From positions 1-13,084 of the forward strand of contig JAFVRI010000035.1 of the NCBI GenBank assembly GCA_017504335.1: 13,084 nt of DNA, in the 5' to 3' direction. Below, one piece after another: positions 1 through 7,195 of the stretch. Position numbers and translations under genes: made by a program. This stretch comes from Clostridia bacterium (GTDB lineage Bacteria > Bacillota > Clostridia > Oscillospirales > CAG-272). The first letter of the stretch is position 1. Every line of letters starts with the position of its first letter. The notes below the pieces were generated by a model. The model made no database searches and was not told the DNA's origin. It saw only the letters and a list, made by a program, of their open reading frames with translations.

Positions 1-8
1 AAAAACGG

Positions 9-1451
9 ATGAAGGTCAACGTAGGATGTAACAGCTTGACAATGGAAGAGCTTGCCCGTATTTGCGGCGGTCTTTTGTGCTGCGTAGGCGGTGAGGTCAA
101 TCGCAACCTTCCGTTCCGTTCTGTTTGCACCGATTCCCGAGAGGCTGCAGAGGGAACTCTGTTCGTAGCCCTTGGCGGTGAGCGTGTGGACGGTCACGAT
201 TACATCGGCGCGGCGGTTTCCTCCGGTAACGCCTGCGTTCTTTGCGAGCGGATTCCCGAGACCATGGATCATAAGTATGTTGCCGTTGTGGTCGAGGATT
301 CTCTGCGTGCCATCGGCGAGCTTGCCAAGGCATACGACCGCCGTCTGAACCACAGAAAGGTTGCCATTACGGGAAGCGTAGGAAAGACCACCACCAAGGA
401 ATTTGTTGCGGCTGTTCTCGGCGAAGCCTTTCGCGTGCATAAAACCGAAGGAAACTACAACAGTACCCTCGGTATGCCTATGTCTCTTCTGTCCTTGCAG
501 AACGATACCGAGGTATCGGTTTTGGAAATGGGCATGAGTGATTTGGGTGAGATCGAGTATATGTCCCGCATTGCCGAGCCCGACATTGCCATCGTAACCA
601 CCATCGGAACCTCCCACATGGAGCATTTGGGCTCCCGCGAAAATATTTGCCGCGCCAAGATGGAGATCATGGCAGGTCTGAAGGAGGGCGGCGCTCTTCT
701 TCTGAACGGTGATGAGCCTATGCTTCGTTCCTATGATACGGGCGATAGAATCCCTGTGTTCGTAGGCATCGATACCGAGTGCGACTTCCGCGCGGTCAAT
801 ATCCGCGAGGAGATCGGCAGAACCGTATTCGACGTGGAATATTTCGGTAAAACTGTCAGAGATGTATCGATCCCCACCATGGGACGGCACAATATCTATG
901 CGGCGCTCTTTGCCTTTGCGGTGGGTGTGCGCATGAATCTGTCCGATCAGGCAATCGCCCACGGACTTACCTGCTACCGTCCTGTCGGCATGAGACAGAA
1001 CATCTATGAGGTTGGCGGTATTACCGTCATCGAGGATTGCTACAATGCAAGCCCTGAGTCCATGCGCGCGGCGATCCGTGTGCTGAACAGCCTCAGTGCA
1101 AGAAAGGGAAGCGGAAGAATGGCGGCAGTGCTTGGCGATATGTATGAGCTGGGCAGCAATACCGAGCGCTTTCACGAGGAGATCGGACTTTACTTTGCCC
1201 GCATGGGCGGAGAGGTCTTGTATACCTTTGGACAGTCTGCCGAGCAGATTGCCATGGGTGCCGTGCTTGGCGGCATGGATCCTGAGTCCATGTACCGCAA
1301 TGCCGACACCAAAATGCCCGAGCTGAGCGGAGAGATGCTTCTCCGTACTCTGAAGCCGGGAGACACGCTTTTGGTCAAGGCGAGCCGCGGAGCCGCCGCA
1401 GAGCGCATCATTAAATATTTGAAGGAAAACAGTCAGAGGCTTTCGGCCTGA
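9..1451 (+). CDS. murF: UDP-N-acetylmuramoyl-tripeptide--D-alanyl-D-alanine ligase MurF
   Basis: MurF is the cytoplasmic ATP-dependent ligase that adds D-Ala-D-Ala to UDP-MurNAc-tripeptide, the last soluble step before the lipid-linked stage. Seen in the sequence: an N-terminal Mur domain with the TDSR segment, then the ATP-binding loop GSVGKTTTK (residues 122-130, K126), the EGNYNSTLG segment, the EMGMSDLGEIEYMS and TTIGTSHMEHLG segments of the central domain, and the YNASPES motif (345-351) that opens the C-terminal ligase domain. At 480 residues it is slightly longer than most MurF proteins. The ATG at 9 is only 8 bases from the window edge, those bases contain no in-frame stop and no clear ribosome binding site, so the true start could lie upstream of the window. 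mraY follows after 24 bases, consistent with one operon. Assignment to MurF rather than MurE rests on the GNYNSTLG/YNASPES pattern and on mraY being next. Confidence 0.95.
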   Translation: MKVNVGCNSLTMEELARICGGLLCCVGGEVNRNLPFRSVCTDSREAAEGTLFVALGGERVDGHDYIGAAVSSGNACVLCERIPETMDHKYVAVVVEDSLRAIGELAKAYDRRLNHRKVAITGSVGKTTTKEFVAAVLGEAFRVHKTEGNYNSTLGMPMSLLSLQNDTEVSVLEMGMSDLGEIEYMSRIAEPDIAIVTTIGTSHMEHLGSRENICRAKMEIMAGLKEGGALLLNGDEPMLRSYDTGDRIPVFVGIDTECDFRAVNIREEIGRTVFDVEYFGKTVRDVSIPTMGRHNIYAALFAFAVGVRMNLSDQAIAHGLTCYRPVGMRQNIYEVGGITVIEDCYNASPESMRAAIRVLNSLSARKGSGRMAAVLGDMYELGSNTERFHEEIGLYFARMGGEVLYTFGQSAEQIAMGAVLGGMDPESMYRNADTKMPELSGEMLLRTLKPGDTLLVKASRGAAAERIIKYLKENSQRLSA

Positions 1452-1475
1452 GACGGAACAGATGGGAGACAGAGG

Positions 1476-2465
1476 ATGAAGGAGCAATGGATACTATTTG
1501 GAATCGCGGCAGGCGTCTGCTTTTTGCTGACCGCGCTTCTCGGTCGCCTCATCATCCCCAAGCTGAGAGAAAAAAAGGTCGGACAGGTGATCTATAATTT
1601 GGGTCCTGCCTGGCATCAGAGCAAGGCGGGAACGCCTACCATGGGCGGCGTTTGCTTCATCCTGGCGATTCTTCTGTGTCTGCTGGGCTTCGGTGTGTAT
1701 TATCTGATCCGCTCCGAGCAAAGCAAGCTGATTCCCCTGGCATTGACCCTTTCCTTGGCTGTCATGAACGGTATGATCGGCTTTGTGGATGACTACTGCA
1801 AGCTGATGAAAAAGCAAAATCAAGGTCTTAAGGCATATCAGAAGGCAGCACTTCAGGTGATTGCGGCTCTGGCGTATATCCTCCTGATGCAGGCCTTTGG
1901 TAATCTTGACACGCTTTTACACATTCCCTTTACCGACCGCTATGTGGATCTTGGCATTCTTTATTATGTGTTTGCCATGTTTATCATTGTGGGAGTGGTG
2001 AATAGCGTCAATCTGACCGACGGAATTGACGGCTTGGCAAGCACGGTGACTCTCGTGGTCTTCTGCTTCTTCGGATTTGTTGGAATATCCTATCTGCATG
2101 ACTCTCTGACCCTGCTTTCGGGCGCGTTGGTGGGCGGCATGATCGGATTCCTTATTTATAATCTGCATCCCGCCAAGGTATTTATGGGAGACACAGGCTC
2201 TCTTTTTCTCGGCGGTGTGGTCACGGGTGCGGTCTTTGTGATCAATGAGCCCATGATCGTGTTTATCGTTGGATTCGTCTATATCATGGAATCGGTATCG
2301 GTGATTTTGCAGGTGGGAAGCTTCAAGCTTCGCAACAAGCGAATCTTCAAAATGGCACCGATTCATCATCATTTTGAAAAGTGCGGATGGAGCGAGGCAA
2401 AGGTGGTTTTGGTGTTTTCTACCGTAACGGCACTGCTTTGCGCGCTTGCATGGTTCGCGCTTTGA
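1476..2465 (+). CDS. mraY: Phospho-N-acetylmuramoyl-pentapeptide transferase MraY
   Basis: MraY is the integral membrane enzyme that transfers phospho-MurNAc-pentapeptide from UDP to undecaprenyl phosphate, making lipid I. Seen: about ten hydrophobic segments over 329 residues (normal length), the GPAWHQSKAGTPTMGG segment near residue 50, the aspartate pair FVDDY (D105, D106), NLTDGIDGLA (N179, D182, D185), the FMGDTGSLFLGG segment and the C-terminal MAPIHHHFE triad (H297-H299). These are the family's catalytic and substrate-binding residues and none is missing. The ATG at 1476 is preceded by GGGAG (1464-1468) at a 7-base spacing. It sits 24 bases after murF and 46 bases before ftsW; murD, which in many dcw clusters lies between mraY and ftsW, is absent here. 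Confidence 0.97.
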   Translation: MKEQWILFGIAAGVCFLLTALLGRLIIPKLREKKVGQVIYNLGPAWHQSKAGTPTMGGVCFILAILLCLLGFGVYYLIRSEQSKLIPLALTLSLAVMNGMIGFVDDYCKLMKKQNQGLKAYQKAALQVIAALAYILLMQAFGNLDTLLHIPFTDRYVDLGILYYVFAMFIIVGVVNSVNLTDGIDGLASTVTLVVFCFFGFVGISYLHDSLTLLSGALVGGMIGFLIYNLHPAKVFMGDTGSLFLGGVVTGAVFVINEPMIVFIVGFVYIMESVSVILQVGSFKLRNKRIFKMAPIHHHFEKCGWSEAKVVLVFSTVTALLCALAWFAL

Positions 2466-2511
2466 GAGGAGATTCAAAGGCTGACAAATAGGACAGGGGG
2501 AGGTACCGATT

Positions 2512-3810
2512 TTGAAGGAAACGCAAGACAATCAAAAGAGGGATCTGCCCGAGGTGTCCGATCATAAATCGAAGCTGAATGACAAGCTGACGCTTTTTCG
2601 GGAAAAGCGGGAGCGGAGAATGACCGAGCTGGATCCGGCGTTCACCGAGCCTCTGACCCCTGCGGAGAAGGAGGACGAACGTGCGCCGCTGACCAAGGGA
2701 GGAATCGATGTTTGGTTTTTGCTTTGGGCGGTGCTGTTGCTTTGCCTCGGAGCGGTCATGTCATACAGCGCAAGCGCGGTATATGCCGAGCGCAACTATG
2801 GCAGTGCCACTTATTATTTGTGGCGGTACATTCTTTTTGCCCTTGTTGCGGCGGTGATAACCGCGTTTTTCATTGCCTTGGCAAGGCCTTGGTTCTGGAG
2901 AGTGTTCGGTGTGGGCGCCTATGGGGTCTCCATGGTGCTTCTTTTGCTGGTGCTGGTGATCGGTGCGGCAGAGGGTGTGGCACAGAGATGGATCGACCTT
3001 GGCTTCTTTACCCTTCAGCCCTCAGAAATCGCAAAAATGGCGGTGGTGCTGGTATTGGCACTATACATGTCGAAATACGAAAAGCAGATCACCTCTACGG
3101 GAAAATTCCGCGGAAGTCTCAAGCACGGCTTTCTCGTTCCCATGGCGATCATCGGTGTCATCTGCGCGTTGGTCGCGCTGGAGCGGCATATTTCGGGCTT
3201 GATGATCGTAGGGATGCTTGGACTTGTGGTCATGTTTTTGGGCGGTACCCGCCTGAAATATTTGGCGATCTTTTTGGGAATTATTGCGGTAGCGGGTGTC
3301 TTCCTGATTGCCGTTTCGGAATATGCGCAGACCCGTGTGGAGATCTGGTGGAATCTGGAGGAGGCAGACCCCTTGGGCTCTGCGTGGCAGACGCTGCAGG
3401 GAATGTATGCCATCGGCTCAGGTGGATTTTTCGGCTTGGGTCTCGGATATAGCCGACAGAAATTCGGCTACGTTTCTCAGCCGCAGAATGACTTTATCTT
3501 TACCATCATCTGCGAGGAACTTGGCTTTCTCGGTGCGCTTCTCGTGGTGCTTCTGTTCGCGCTTCTCATCTGGCGGGGAATCCGCATCGGTCAGAGAGCG
3601 CCCGATAAGTTTTCCGCCCTTGTGGTGTGGGGACTGACCTTTAAGATCGCCCTGCAGGTTGCCATGAATATCGCGGTGGTTACCAACATGATGCCAAATA
3701 CGGGAATATCCTTGCCCTTCTTCAGTACGGGCGGATCGTCCCTGATGCTGCAGATCTTTGAGATCGGAATCATTCTTTCGATCTCCCGCTATTCCAAACA
3801 AAAGAAATAA
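2512..3810 (+). CDS. ftsW: SEDS-family septal peptidoglycan glycosyltransferase FtsW, TTG start
   Basis: FtsW polymerises lipid II into septal glycan strands together with a class B penicillin-binding protein. Seen: about ten membrane segments, the QPSEIAK motif, the PQNDFIFTIICEELG segment carrying the likely catalytic Asp (D327) and the PNTGISLPFFSTGGSSL signature near the C-terminus. The start is a TTG at 2512 with a very strong AGGGGGAGG (2495-2503) 8 bases upstream; an internal ATG at residue 37 is an alternative. With the TTG start there is a charged, Lys/Glu/Arg-rich cytoplasmic extension of about 65 residues before the first membrane helix (residue ~67), longer than in textbook FtsW. 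The family includes RodA and SpoVE; FtsW is chosen from the position between mraY and murG, but SpoVE in a spore-former occupies the same position, so that name remains possible. Confidence 0.9.
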   Translation: MKETQDNQKRDLPEVSDHKSKLNDKLTLFREKRERRMTELDPAFTEPLTPAEKEDERAPLTKGGIDVWFLLWAVLLLCLGAVMSYSASAVYAERNYGSATYYLWRYILFALVAAVITAFFIALARPWFWRVFGVGAYGVSMVLLLLVLVIGAAEGVAQRWIDLGFFTLQPSEIAKMAVVLVLALYMSKYEKQITSTGKFRGSLKHGFLVPMAIIGVICALVALERHISGLMIVGMLGLVVMFLGGTRLKYLAIFLGIIAVAGVFLIAVSEYAQTRVEIWWNLEEADPLGSAWQTLQGMYAIGSGGFFGLGLGYSRQKFGYVSQPQNDFIFTIICEELGFLGALLVVLLFALLIWRGIRIGQRAPDKFSALVVWGLTFKIALQVAMNIAVVTNMMPNTGISLPFFSTGGSSLMLQIFEIGIILSISRYSKQKK

Positions 3811-3825
3811 ATGAAGGAGACTTCT

Positions 3826-4953
3826 ATGTCCATAAGGGTATTGCTGACAGGCGGCGGTACGGGAGGACACGTCAATCCCGCGCTTGCTATTGCCGATTTG
3901 ATTAAAAAGAATATTCCCGATGCCGAGATTGCCTTTGTGGGCACCGAGCGCGGAATCGAAAATAAGCTGGTGGGAAGAGAAGGGTACCGCATGTACCACG
4001 TAAAGATACAGGGAATTCGCCGTTCCTTGTCTCTTTCCAATCTGAAAACGGCATACTATGTGCTGACCTCTCCCTCTAAGGCAAAAAAGATTATTAAGGA
4101 ATTCAAGCCCGATCTGGTCATCGGAACCGGAGGATACGTATGCTGGCCGCTTTTGCGTGCGGCAATCGCCATGGGCATTCCCAATATGGTCCATGAGTCC
4201 AATGCGCTTCCCGGAGTGGCGGTTCGCCAGCTTCAGAAAAAGGTGGACGTCATTCTGACCAACTTCCAAGAGACCGAAAAAATGCTGGACGCAAAGGAAA
4301 AGGTGGTCTGCGTGGGCAATCCCTTACGATCCTCCTACGGCACCGTCAGCCGTGAAGAGGCAAGAAGAAAGCTTGGCATTCCCGATGAGATCCGACATGT
4401 GATCCTTTCCTTCGGCGGAAGTCTTGGCGCCCTGAAGATCAATGAAGCGGCAATGGGTGTGATGAAGGAATATTCTTCCGCACACGAGGATATGATGCAC
4501 TTCCATTCGGGCGGTGCAAGAGGATATGAAAACGCAAGAAATCTGTTTGTGGCATACGGCCTTGAACGAAACGATCGACTGGTTTTGAAGGAATATATTT
4601 ACGATATGCCTCTGCACATGGCGGCGGCGGATCTTGTGATCTGTCGGGCGGGAGCCATGACGTTGACCGAGCTTGCTATGATGGGAAAGCCCGCCATTCT
4701 GATTCCGTCTCCCAATGTAGCGGATAACCATCAGTACAAAAATGCCAAGGTGCTGGCAGACGGAGGAGCCGCTATTCTTTTGGAGGAGAGCGAATTGAAT
4801 ATGGACCGTCTGATCGAGGCGGTCAAGCAGATTTCCGAGGATGACGCGACTCGTATGAGCATGAGCGAGGCGGTGCGCAAATTTGCCGATCCTCAGGTGA
4901 ATCAAAAGATCTATGAGGAAATTCAAAAGCTGTTGAAGCGAAAGAAACAATAA
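3826..4953 (+). CDS. murG: UDP-GlcNAc:lipid I N-acetylglucosaminyltransferase MurG
   Basis: MurG is the membrane-associated GT28 enzyme that adds GlcNAc to lipid I to give lipid II. Seen: the N-terminal GGGTGGH loop (G9-H15) followed by NPALA, the HESNALPG segment (H123, E124), VGNPLR, the second-domain glycine loop SFGGSLGA, and the UDP-GlcNAc-binding stretch ICRAGAMTLTELAMMGKPAI followed by NHQYKNA. The frame opens at an ATG at 3811, one base after the ftsW stop, but AAGGAG at 3814-3819 lies inside that leader and is correctly spaced (6 bases) for the ATG at 3826, so 3826 is preferred; this gives 375 residues, normal for MurG. Translation is probably coupled with ftsW, which ends 15 bases upstream. 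Confidence 0.96.
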   Translation: MSIRVLLTGGGTGGHVNPALAIADLIKKNIPDAEIAFVGTERGIENKLVGREGYRMYHVKIQGIRRSLSLSNLKTAYYVLTSPSKAKKIIKEFKPDLVIGTGGYVCWPLLRAAIAMGIPNMVHESNALPGVAVRQLQKKVDVILTNFQETEKMLDAKEKVVCVGNPLRSSYGTVSREEARRKLGIPDEIRHVILSFGGSLGALKINEAAMGVMKEYSSAHEDMMHFHSGGARGYENARNLFVAYGLERNDRLVLKEYIYDMPLHMAAADLVICRAGAMTLTELAMMGKPAILIPSPNVADNHQYKNAKVLADGGAAILLEESELNMDRLIEAVKQISEDDATRMSMSEAVRKFADPQVNQKIYEEIQKLLKRKKQ

Positions 4954-4972
4954 AAAGGGAAGGAGAAGCGCC

Positions 4973-5779
4973 ATGAAGCCGAACGGGAAAGCATGGAAGG
5001 AAATCAATGTCAGACGTGTGATTTTGATCGTGCTGACCGTGATCTTGTGTGAACTGGCGATTCTGTCCTGTGCCACCACCGTAAAACGCTTTTGTACCGT
5101 AGGGGAGATTGATGTAGAGGGAGAGGAACGGTATAGCGAGGAAATGCTCCTGGAGGGACTCGGTGTCGAGGAGGGCGATTGGCTCTATTTTCTGGATACT
5201 GATGCCATCAGAGAACGGATGCTTCGAAGCTATCCCTTTCTGTTGGATGTGGAGCTTCGTCCAAGCTTTCCGAGTCTTTTGAGGGTCGTGATTACCGAAC
5301 GGCAGACTCCTTGGTACATAGAAATGTCGGGGGAATATTACGCGCTCAATGAAAACCTCTTGGTGATCGATCGGGTTGAGGACCCCGAGGGAATGTGTGC
5401 CTTGATTCTTCCCGAAGTACAGCGAGTCATTGCGGGATCGGTTCCAGCCTTTGCAGAGGATGAGACCGAGCTGCGGAAAACGCTGGAGATCATCGACACG
5501 GTCCGTTCGGCATCCTACGGGAAAAGAATGACCGAGGTGGATGTGTCCGACCGTCGGAATATCCGATTGGTGGTGGACGGAAAATTTACGGTGAAGCTGG
5601 GAAATATGAGCGAGCTTGACTATAAGCTCAGACAGGTGGAAACGGTATTGGAATCCGACCGTCTGACAGGCGCGGAGAGCGCGGTCATTACGGCGGAAAA
5701 CCCCGAGCTTCCCATTGCGGTTTCGGTGAAAATGCCGCCTGTGCTCCCCGAGGATACGGAAGAGAGCCAAAGCTCTTGA
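4973..5779 (+). CDS. ftsQ: Cell division protein FtsQ/DivIB
   Basis: FtsQ (DivIB in Firmicutes) is a bitopic divisome scaffold that binds FtsL/FtsB partners at the septum. Seen: a short basic cytoplasmic N-terminus (about 15 residues), one membrane helix (roughly residues 16-37), then a POTRA-like domain beginning CTVGEIDVEGEERYSEE with the pattern of a loop, a LYFLDTDAIRERM helix and the YPFLLDVELRPSFPSLLRVVI strand pair, followed by the second extracytoplasmic domain up to residue ~250 and a short acidic tail. Length 268 residues is typical. The ATG has AAGGAG (4960-4965) 7 bases upstream and starts 19 bases after murG. Identification is by architecture and context, since this family is poorly conserved. 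It is the last gene of the operon: a terminator follows 40 bases later. Confidence 0.85.
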   Translation: MKPNGKAWKEINVRRVILIVLTVILCELAILSCATTVKRFCTVGEIDVEGEERYSEEMLLEGLGVEEGDWLYFLDTDAIRERMLRSYPFLLDVELRPSFPSLLRVVITERQTPWYIEMSGEYYALNENLLVIDRVEDPEGMCALILPEVQRVIAGSVPAFAEDETELRKTLEIIDTVRSASYGKRMTEVDVSDRRNIRLVVDGKFTVKLGNMSELDYKLRQVETVLESDRLTGAESAVITAENPELPIAVSVKMPPVLPEDTEESQSS

Positions 5780-5797
5780 CCACCATATGTTGTGGTC
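5778..5797 (+). other. Small inverted repeat at the ftsQ stop codon
   Basis: GACCAC (5778-5783) and GTGGTC (5792-5797) form a 6-bp stem with an 8-base loop, overlapping the ftsQ TGA stop. It lacks a following T-run; an A-run comes after it. It may only protect the 3' end or be chance. Confidence 0.35.
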
Positions 5798-5821
5798 GTC
5801 AAAAAATCGTATAACAAAATG

Positions 5822-5860
5822 TCGGATGAAGGATCAAATTCATCCGATTTTTTGTTTTTT
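5822..5860 (+). terminator. Intrinsic terminator of the murF-ftsQ operon
   Basis: Arms TCGGATGAA (5822-5830) and TTCATCCGA (5839-5847) make a perfect 9-bp stem with an 8-base loop, followed by TTTTTTG and a second run of six T. This separates the wall-synthesis operon from ftsZ. Confidence 0.88.
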
Positions 5861-5924
5861 GCAAAAAAATCGATTTTTCCGCAAAAAAAAAAGTGAATTT
5901 TCTCAACAAATTTCAAAAAAGGTA

Positions 5925-5953
5925 TTGAAAAAAAAGCAAAAATATATTATCAT
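5925..5953 (+). promoter_or_regulatory. Predicted sigma-A promoter of the first ftsZ
   Basis: TTGAAA (5925-5930), a 17-base spacer and TATCAT (5948-5953) each match the consensus at five of six positions. Long A-runs lie upstream (5863-5869, 5883-5892, 5915-5920) and could act as an UP element or bend the DNA. Expected RNA start is near 5960, giving a leader of about 47 bases. The region 5861-6006 is otherwise very AT-rich and carries no gene. Confidence 0.7.
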
Positions 5954-6006
5954 ATATATGTATATTTTATAAATTCGATCGTAAAGATAATCGGAAGGAG
6001 ATCAAC

Positions 6007-7122
6007 ATGAGTTTTGAACGTGACGAAAGCTTTGAGAGCGGCGTTTGTATTAAGGTGATCGGTGTTGGAGGAGGCGGAAATAACGCAGTCAACCGTATGA
6101 TCCAATCGGGAGTACAGGGGGTTGAATTTATTACCATCAATACCGACCGACAGGCACTGAAGAATTCGATTGCGCCGACCCAGATCGTCATCGGTGAGAA
6201 GATCACCAAGGGCTTTGGTGCAGGTGCGAACCCTTCCATCGGTGAGCGCTCTGCCGAGGAATCCATTGAACAGATCAAGACCGTGCTGGCAGGTGCGGAT
6301 ATGGTATTTATTACCGCGGGTATGGGCGGCGGAACCGGTACGGGAGCAGCGCCTGTTGTGGCAAGAATTGCTCACGAGATGGATATTCTGACCGTCGGCG
6401 TGGTAACCACTCCCTTCGCGTTTGAGTCCAAGCGCAGAATGGATCAGGCATTGCAGGGAATTGACGAGCTTCGTCAGTATGTGGATTCTCTGGTGGTCAT
6501 CCCCAACGAAAGACTCCGTCTGGTATCGGATACGAGAATCACCCTCTTCAACGCATTCTCCGAGGCAGATGACGTGCTGCGCCGTGCGGTACAGAGCATC
6601 TCCGAGCTGATCAACGTAGAGGGATGCATCAACCTGGACTTTGCGGACGTGACCTCGGTTATGTACCGTTCCGGACTGGCACATATGGGTATTGGAAGCG
6701 CAACCGGCAAGGATAAGGCAGAGAATGCCGCAAAGATGGCGATCGCAAGCCCCCTGTTGGATACCTCCATCAAGGGAGCTACGGGTATTATCCTGAGCAT
6801 TACCGCATCTCCCGATATCGGACTTGCGGATGTGGATGTGGCTTGTACCATGGTAACCAACGAGTGCAATCCCGATGCCAATGTCATCTTCGGCGTTGCC
6901 TTTGATCCCGAGCTTGAGGACGAGATGAGAATTACTCTGATCGCAACCGGCTTCTCTCAGGAGGCTGAAAAGGTACAGAAAATTGCGGCTCCCAAGGCAG
7001 AAGCCCCCAAGGTAGAGGAGGCACCCAAGGCAGAGGAAGCACCCAAGGAAGAGCCTGCTCCCGCTAAGAAGGCATCTGATATGGATCTGGATGATTTTCT
7101 GGGCTCCATGTTTGGCATTTGA
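6007..7122 (+). CDS. ftsZ: Cell division GTPase FtsZ, first of two tandem copies
   Basis: FtsZ is the tubulin-like GTPase that polymerises into the Z-ring and directs septal wall synthesis. Seen: the N-terminal nucleotide loop VGGGGNNAVNRM (residues 19-31), the tubulin signature GGGTGTG (107-113), the nucleotide-side Arg in SKRRM (R144), and the synergy loop NLDFADV (N209, D211, D214) needed to hydrolyse GTP of the neighbouring subunit, so the enzyme core looks functional. After about residue 322 comes a short linker made of Ala-Pro-Lys-Glu repeats (APK/EEAPK units) and the tail DMDLDDFLGSMFGI. That tail is acidic and does not fit the usual D/E-I-P-x-F-L plus basic residues that binds FtsA, SepF or ZapA-type partners. 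ATG at 6007 has AAGGAG (5995-6000) upstream. It has its own promoter, and no ftsA gene precedes it. 371 residues. Confidence 0.96.
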   Translation: MSFERDESFESGVCIKVIGVGGGGNNAVNRMIQSGVQGVEFITINTDRQALKNSIAPTQIVIGEKITKGFGAGANPSIGERSAEESIEQIKTVLAGADMVFITAGMGGGTGTGAAPVVARIAHEMDILTVGVVTTPFAFESKRRMDQALQGIDELRQYVDSLVVIPNERLRLVSDTRITLFNAFSEADDVLRRAVQSISELINVEGCINLDFADVTSVMYRSGLAHMGIGSATGKDKAENAAKMAIASPLLDTSIKGATGIILSITASPDIGLADVDVACTMVTNECNPDANVIFGVAFDPELEDEMRITLIATGFSQEAEKVQKIAAPKAEAPKVEEAPKAEEAPKEEPAPAKKASDMDLDDFLGSMFGI

Positions 7123-7147
7123 CACGAAAAAATTAAGATAATATAGA
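7119..7147 (+). promoter_or_regulatory. Predicted internal promoter driving the second ftsZ
   Basis: A perfect TTGACA -35 box (7119-7124) overlaps the TGA stop of the first ftsZ (7120-7122); a 17-base spacer leads to TATAGA (7142-7147), four of six consensus bases. RNA would start near 7154, about 42 bases before the second ftsZ start. Confidence 0.6.
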
Positions 7148-7161
7148 TATTGAAGAAGAAG

Positions 7162-7177
7162 CCGACCCAAGGGTCGG
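7162..7177 (+). promoter_or_regulatory. Hairpin in the leader of the second ftsZ
   Basis: CCGACC (7162-7167), loop CAAG, GGTCGG (7172-7177) form a GC-rich 6-bp stem ending only 5 bases before the AGGAGG ribosome binding site (7183-7188). There is no T-run, so it is not a terminator. It could protect the 5' end of the message, mark a processing site or tune translation. Confidence 0.55.
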
Positions 7178-7195
7178 ACGATAGGAGGAACAGAT

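Noticed and set aside
3811..3825. ATG at 3811 as the murG start.
   Set aside because: The ribosome binding site AAGGAG lies downstream of it and fits the ATG at 3826; homology also begins there.
4823..5770. Long minus-strand frame opposite murG/ftsQ.
   Set aside because: Same reason: an antisense shadow with no ribosome binding site and no recognisable domain.
5950..7170. Long open frames on the minus strand opposite both ftsZ genes (about 400 codons each).
   Set aside because: They mirror the codon pattern of the strongly recognised ftsZ genes, have no start signals and give His/Cys-rich, low-sense proteins.
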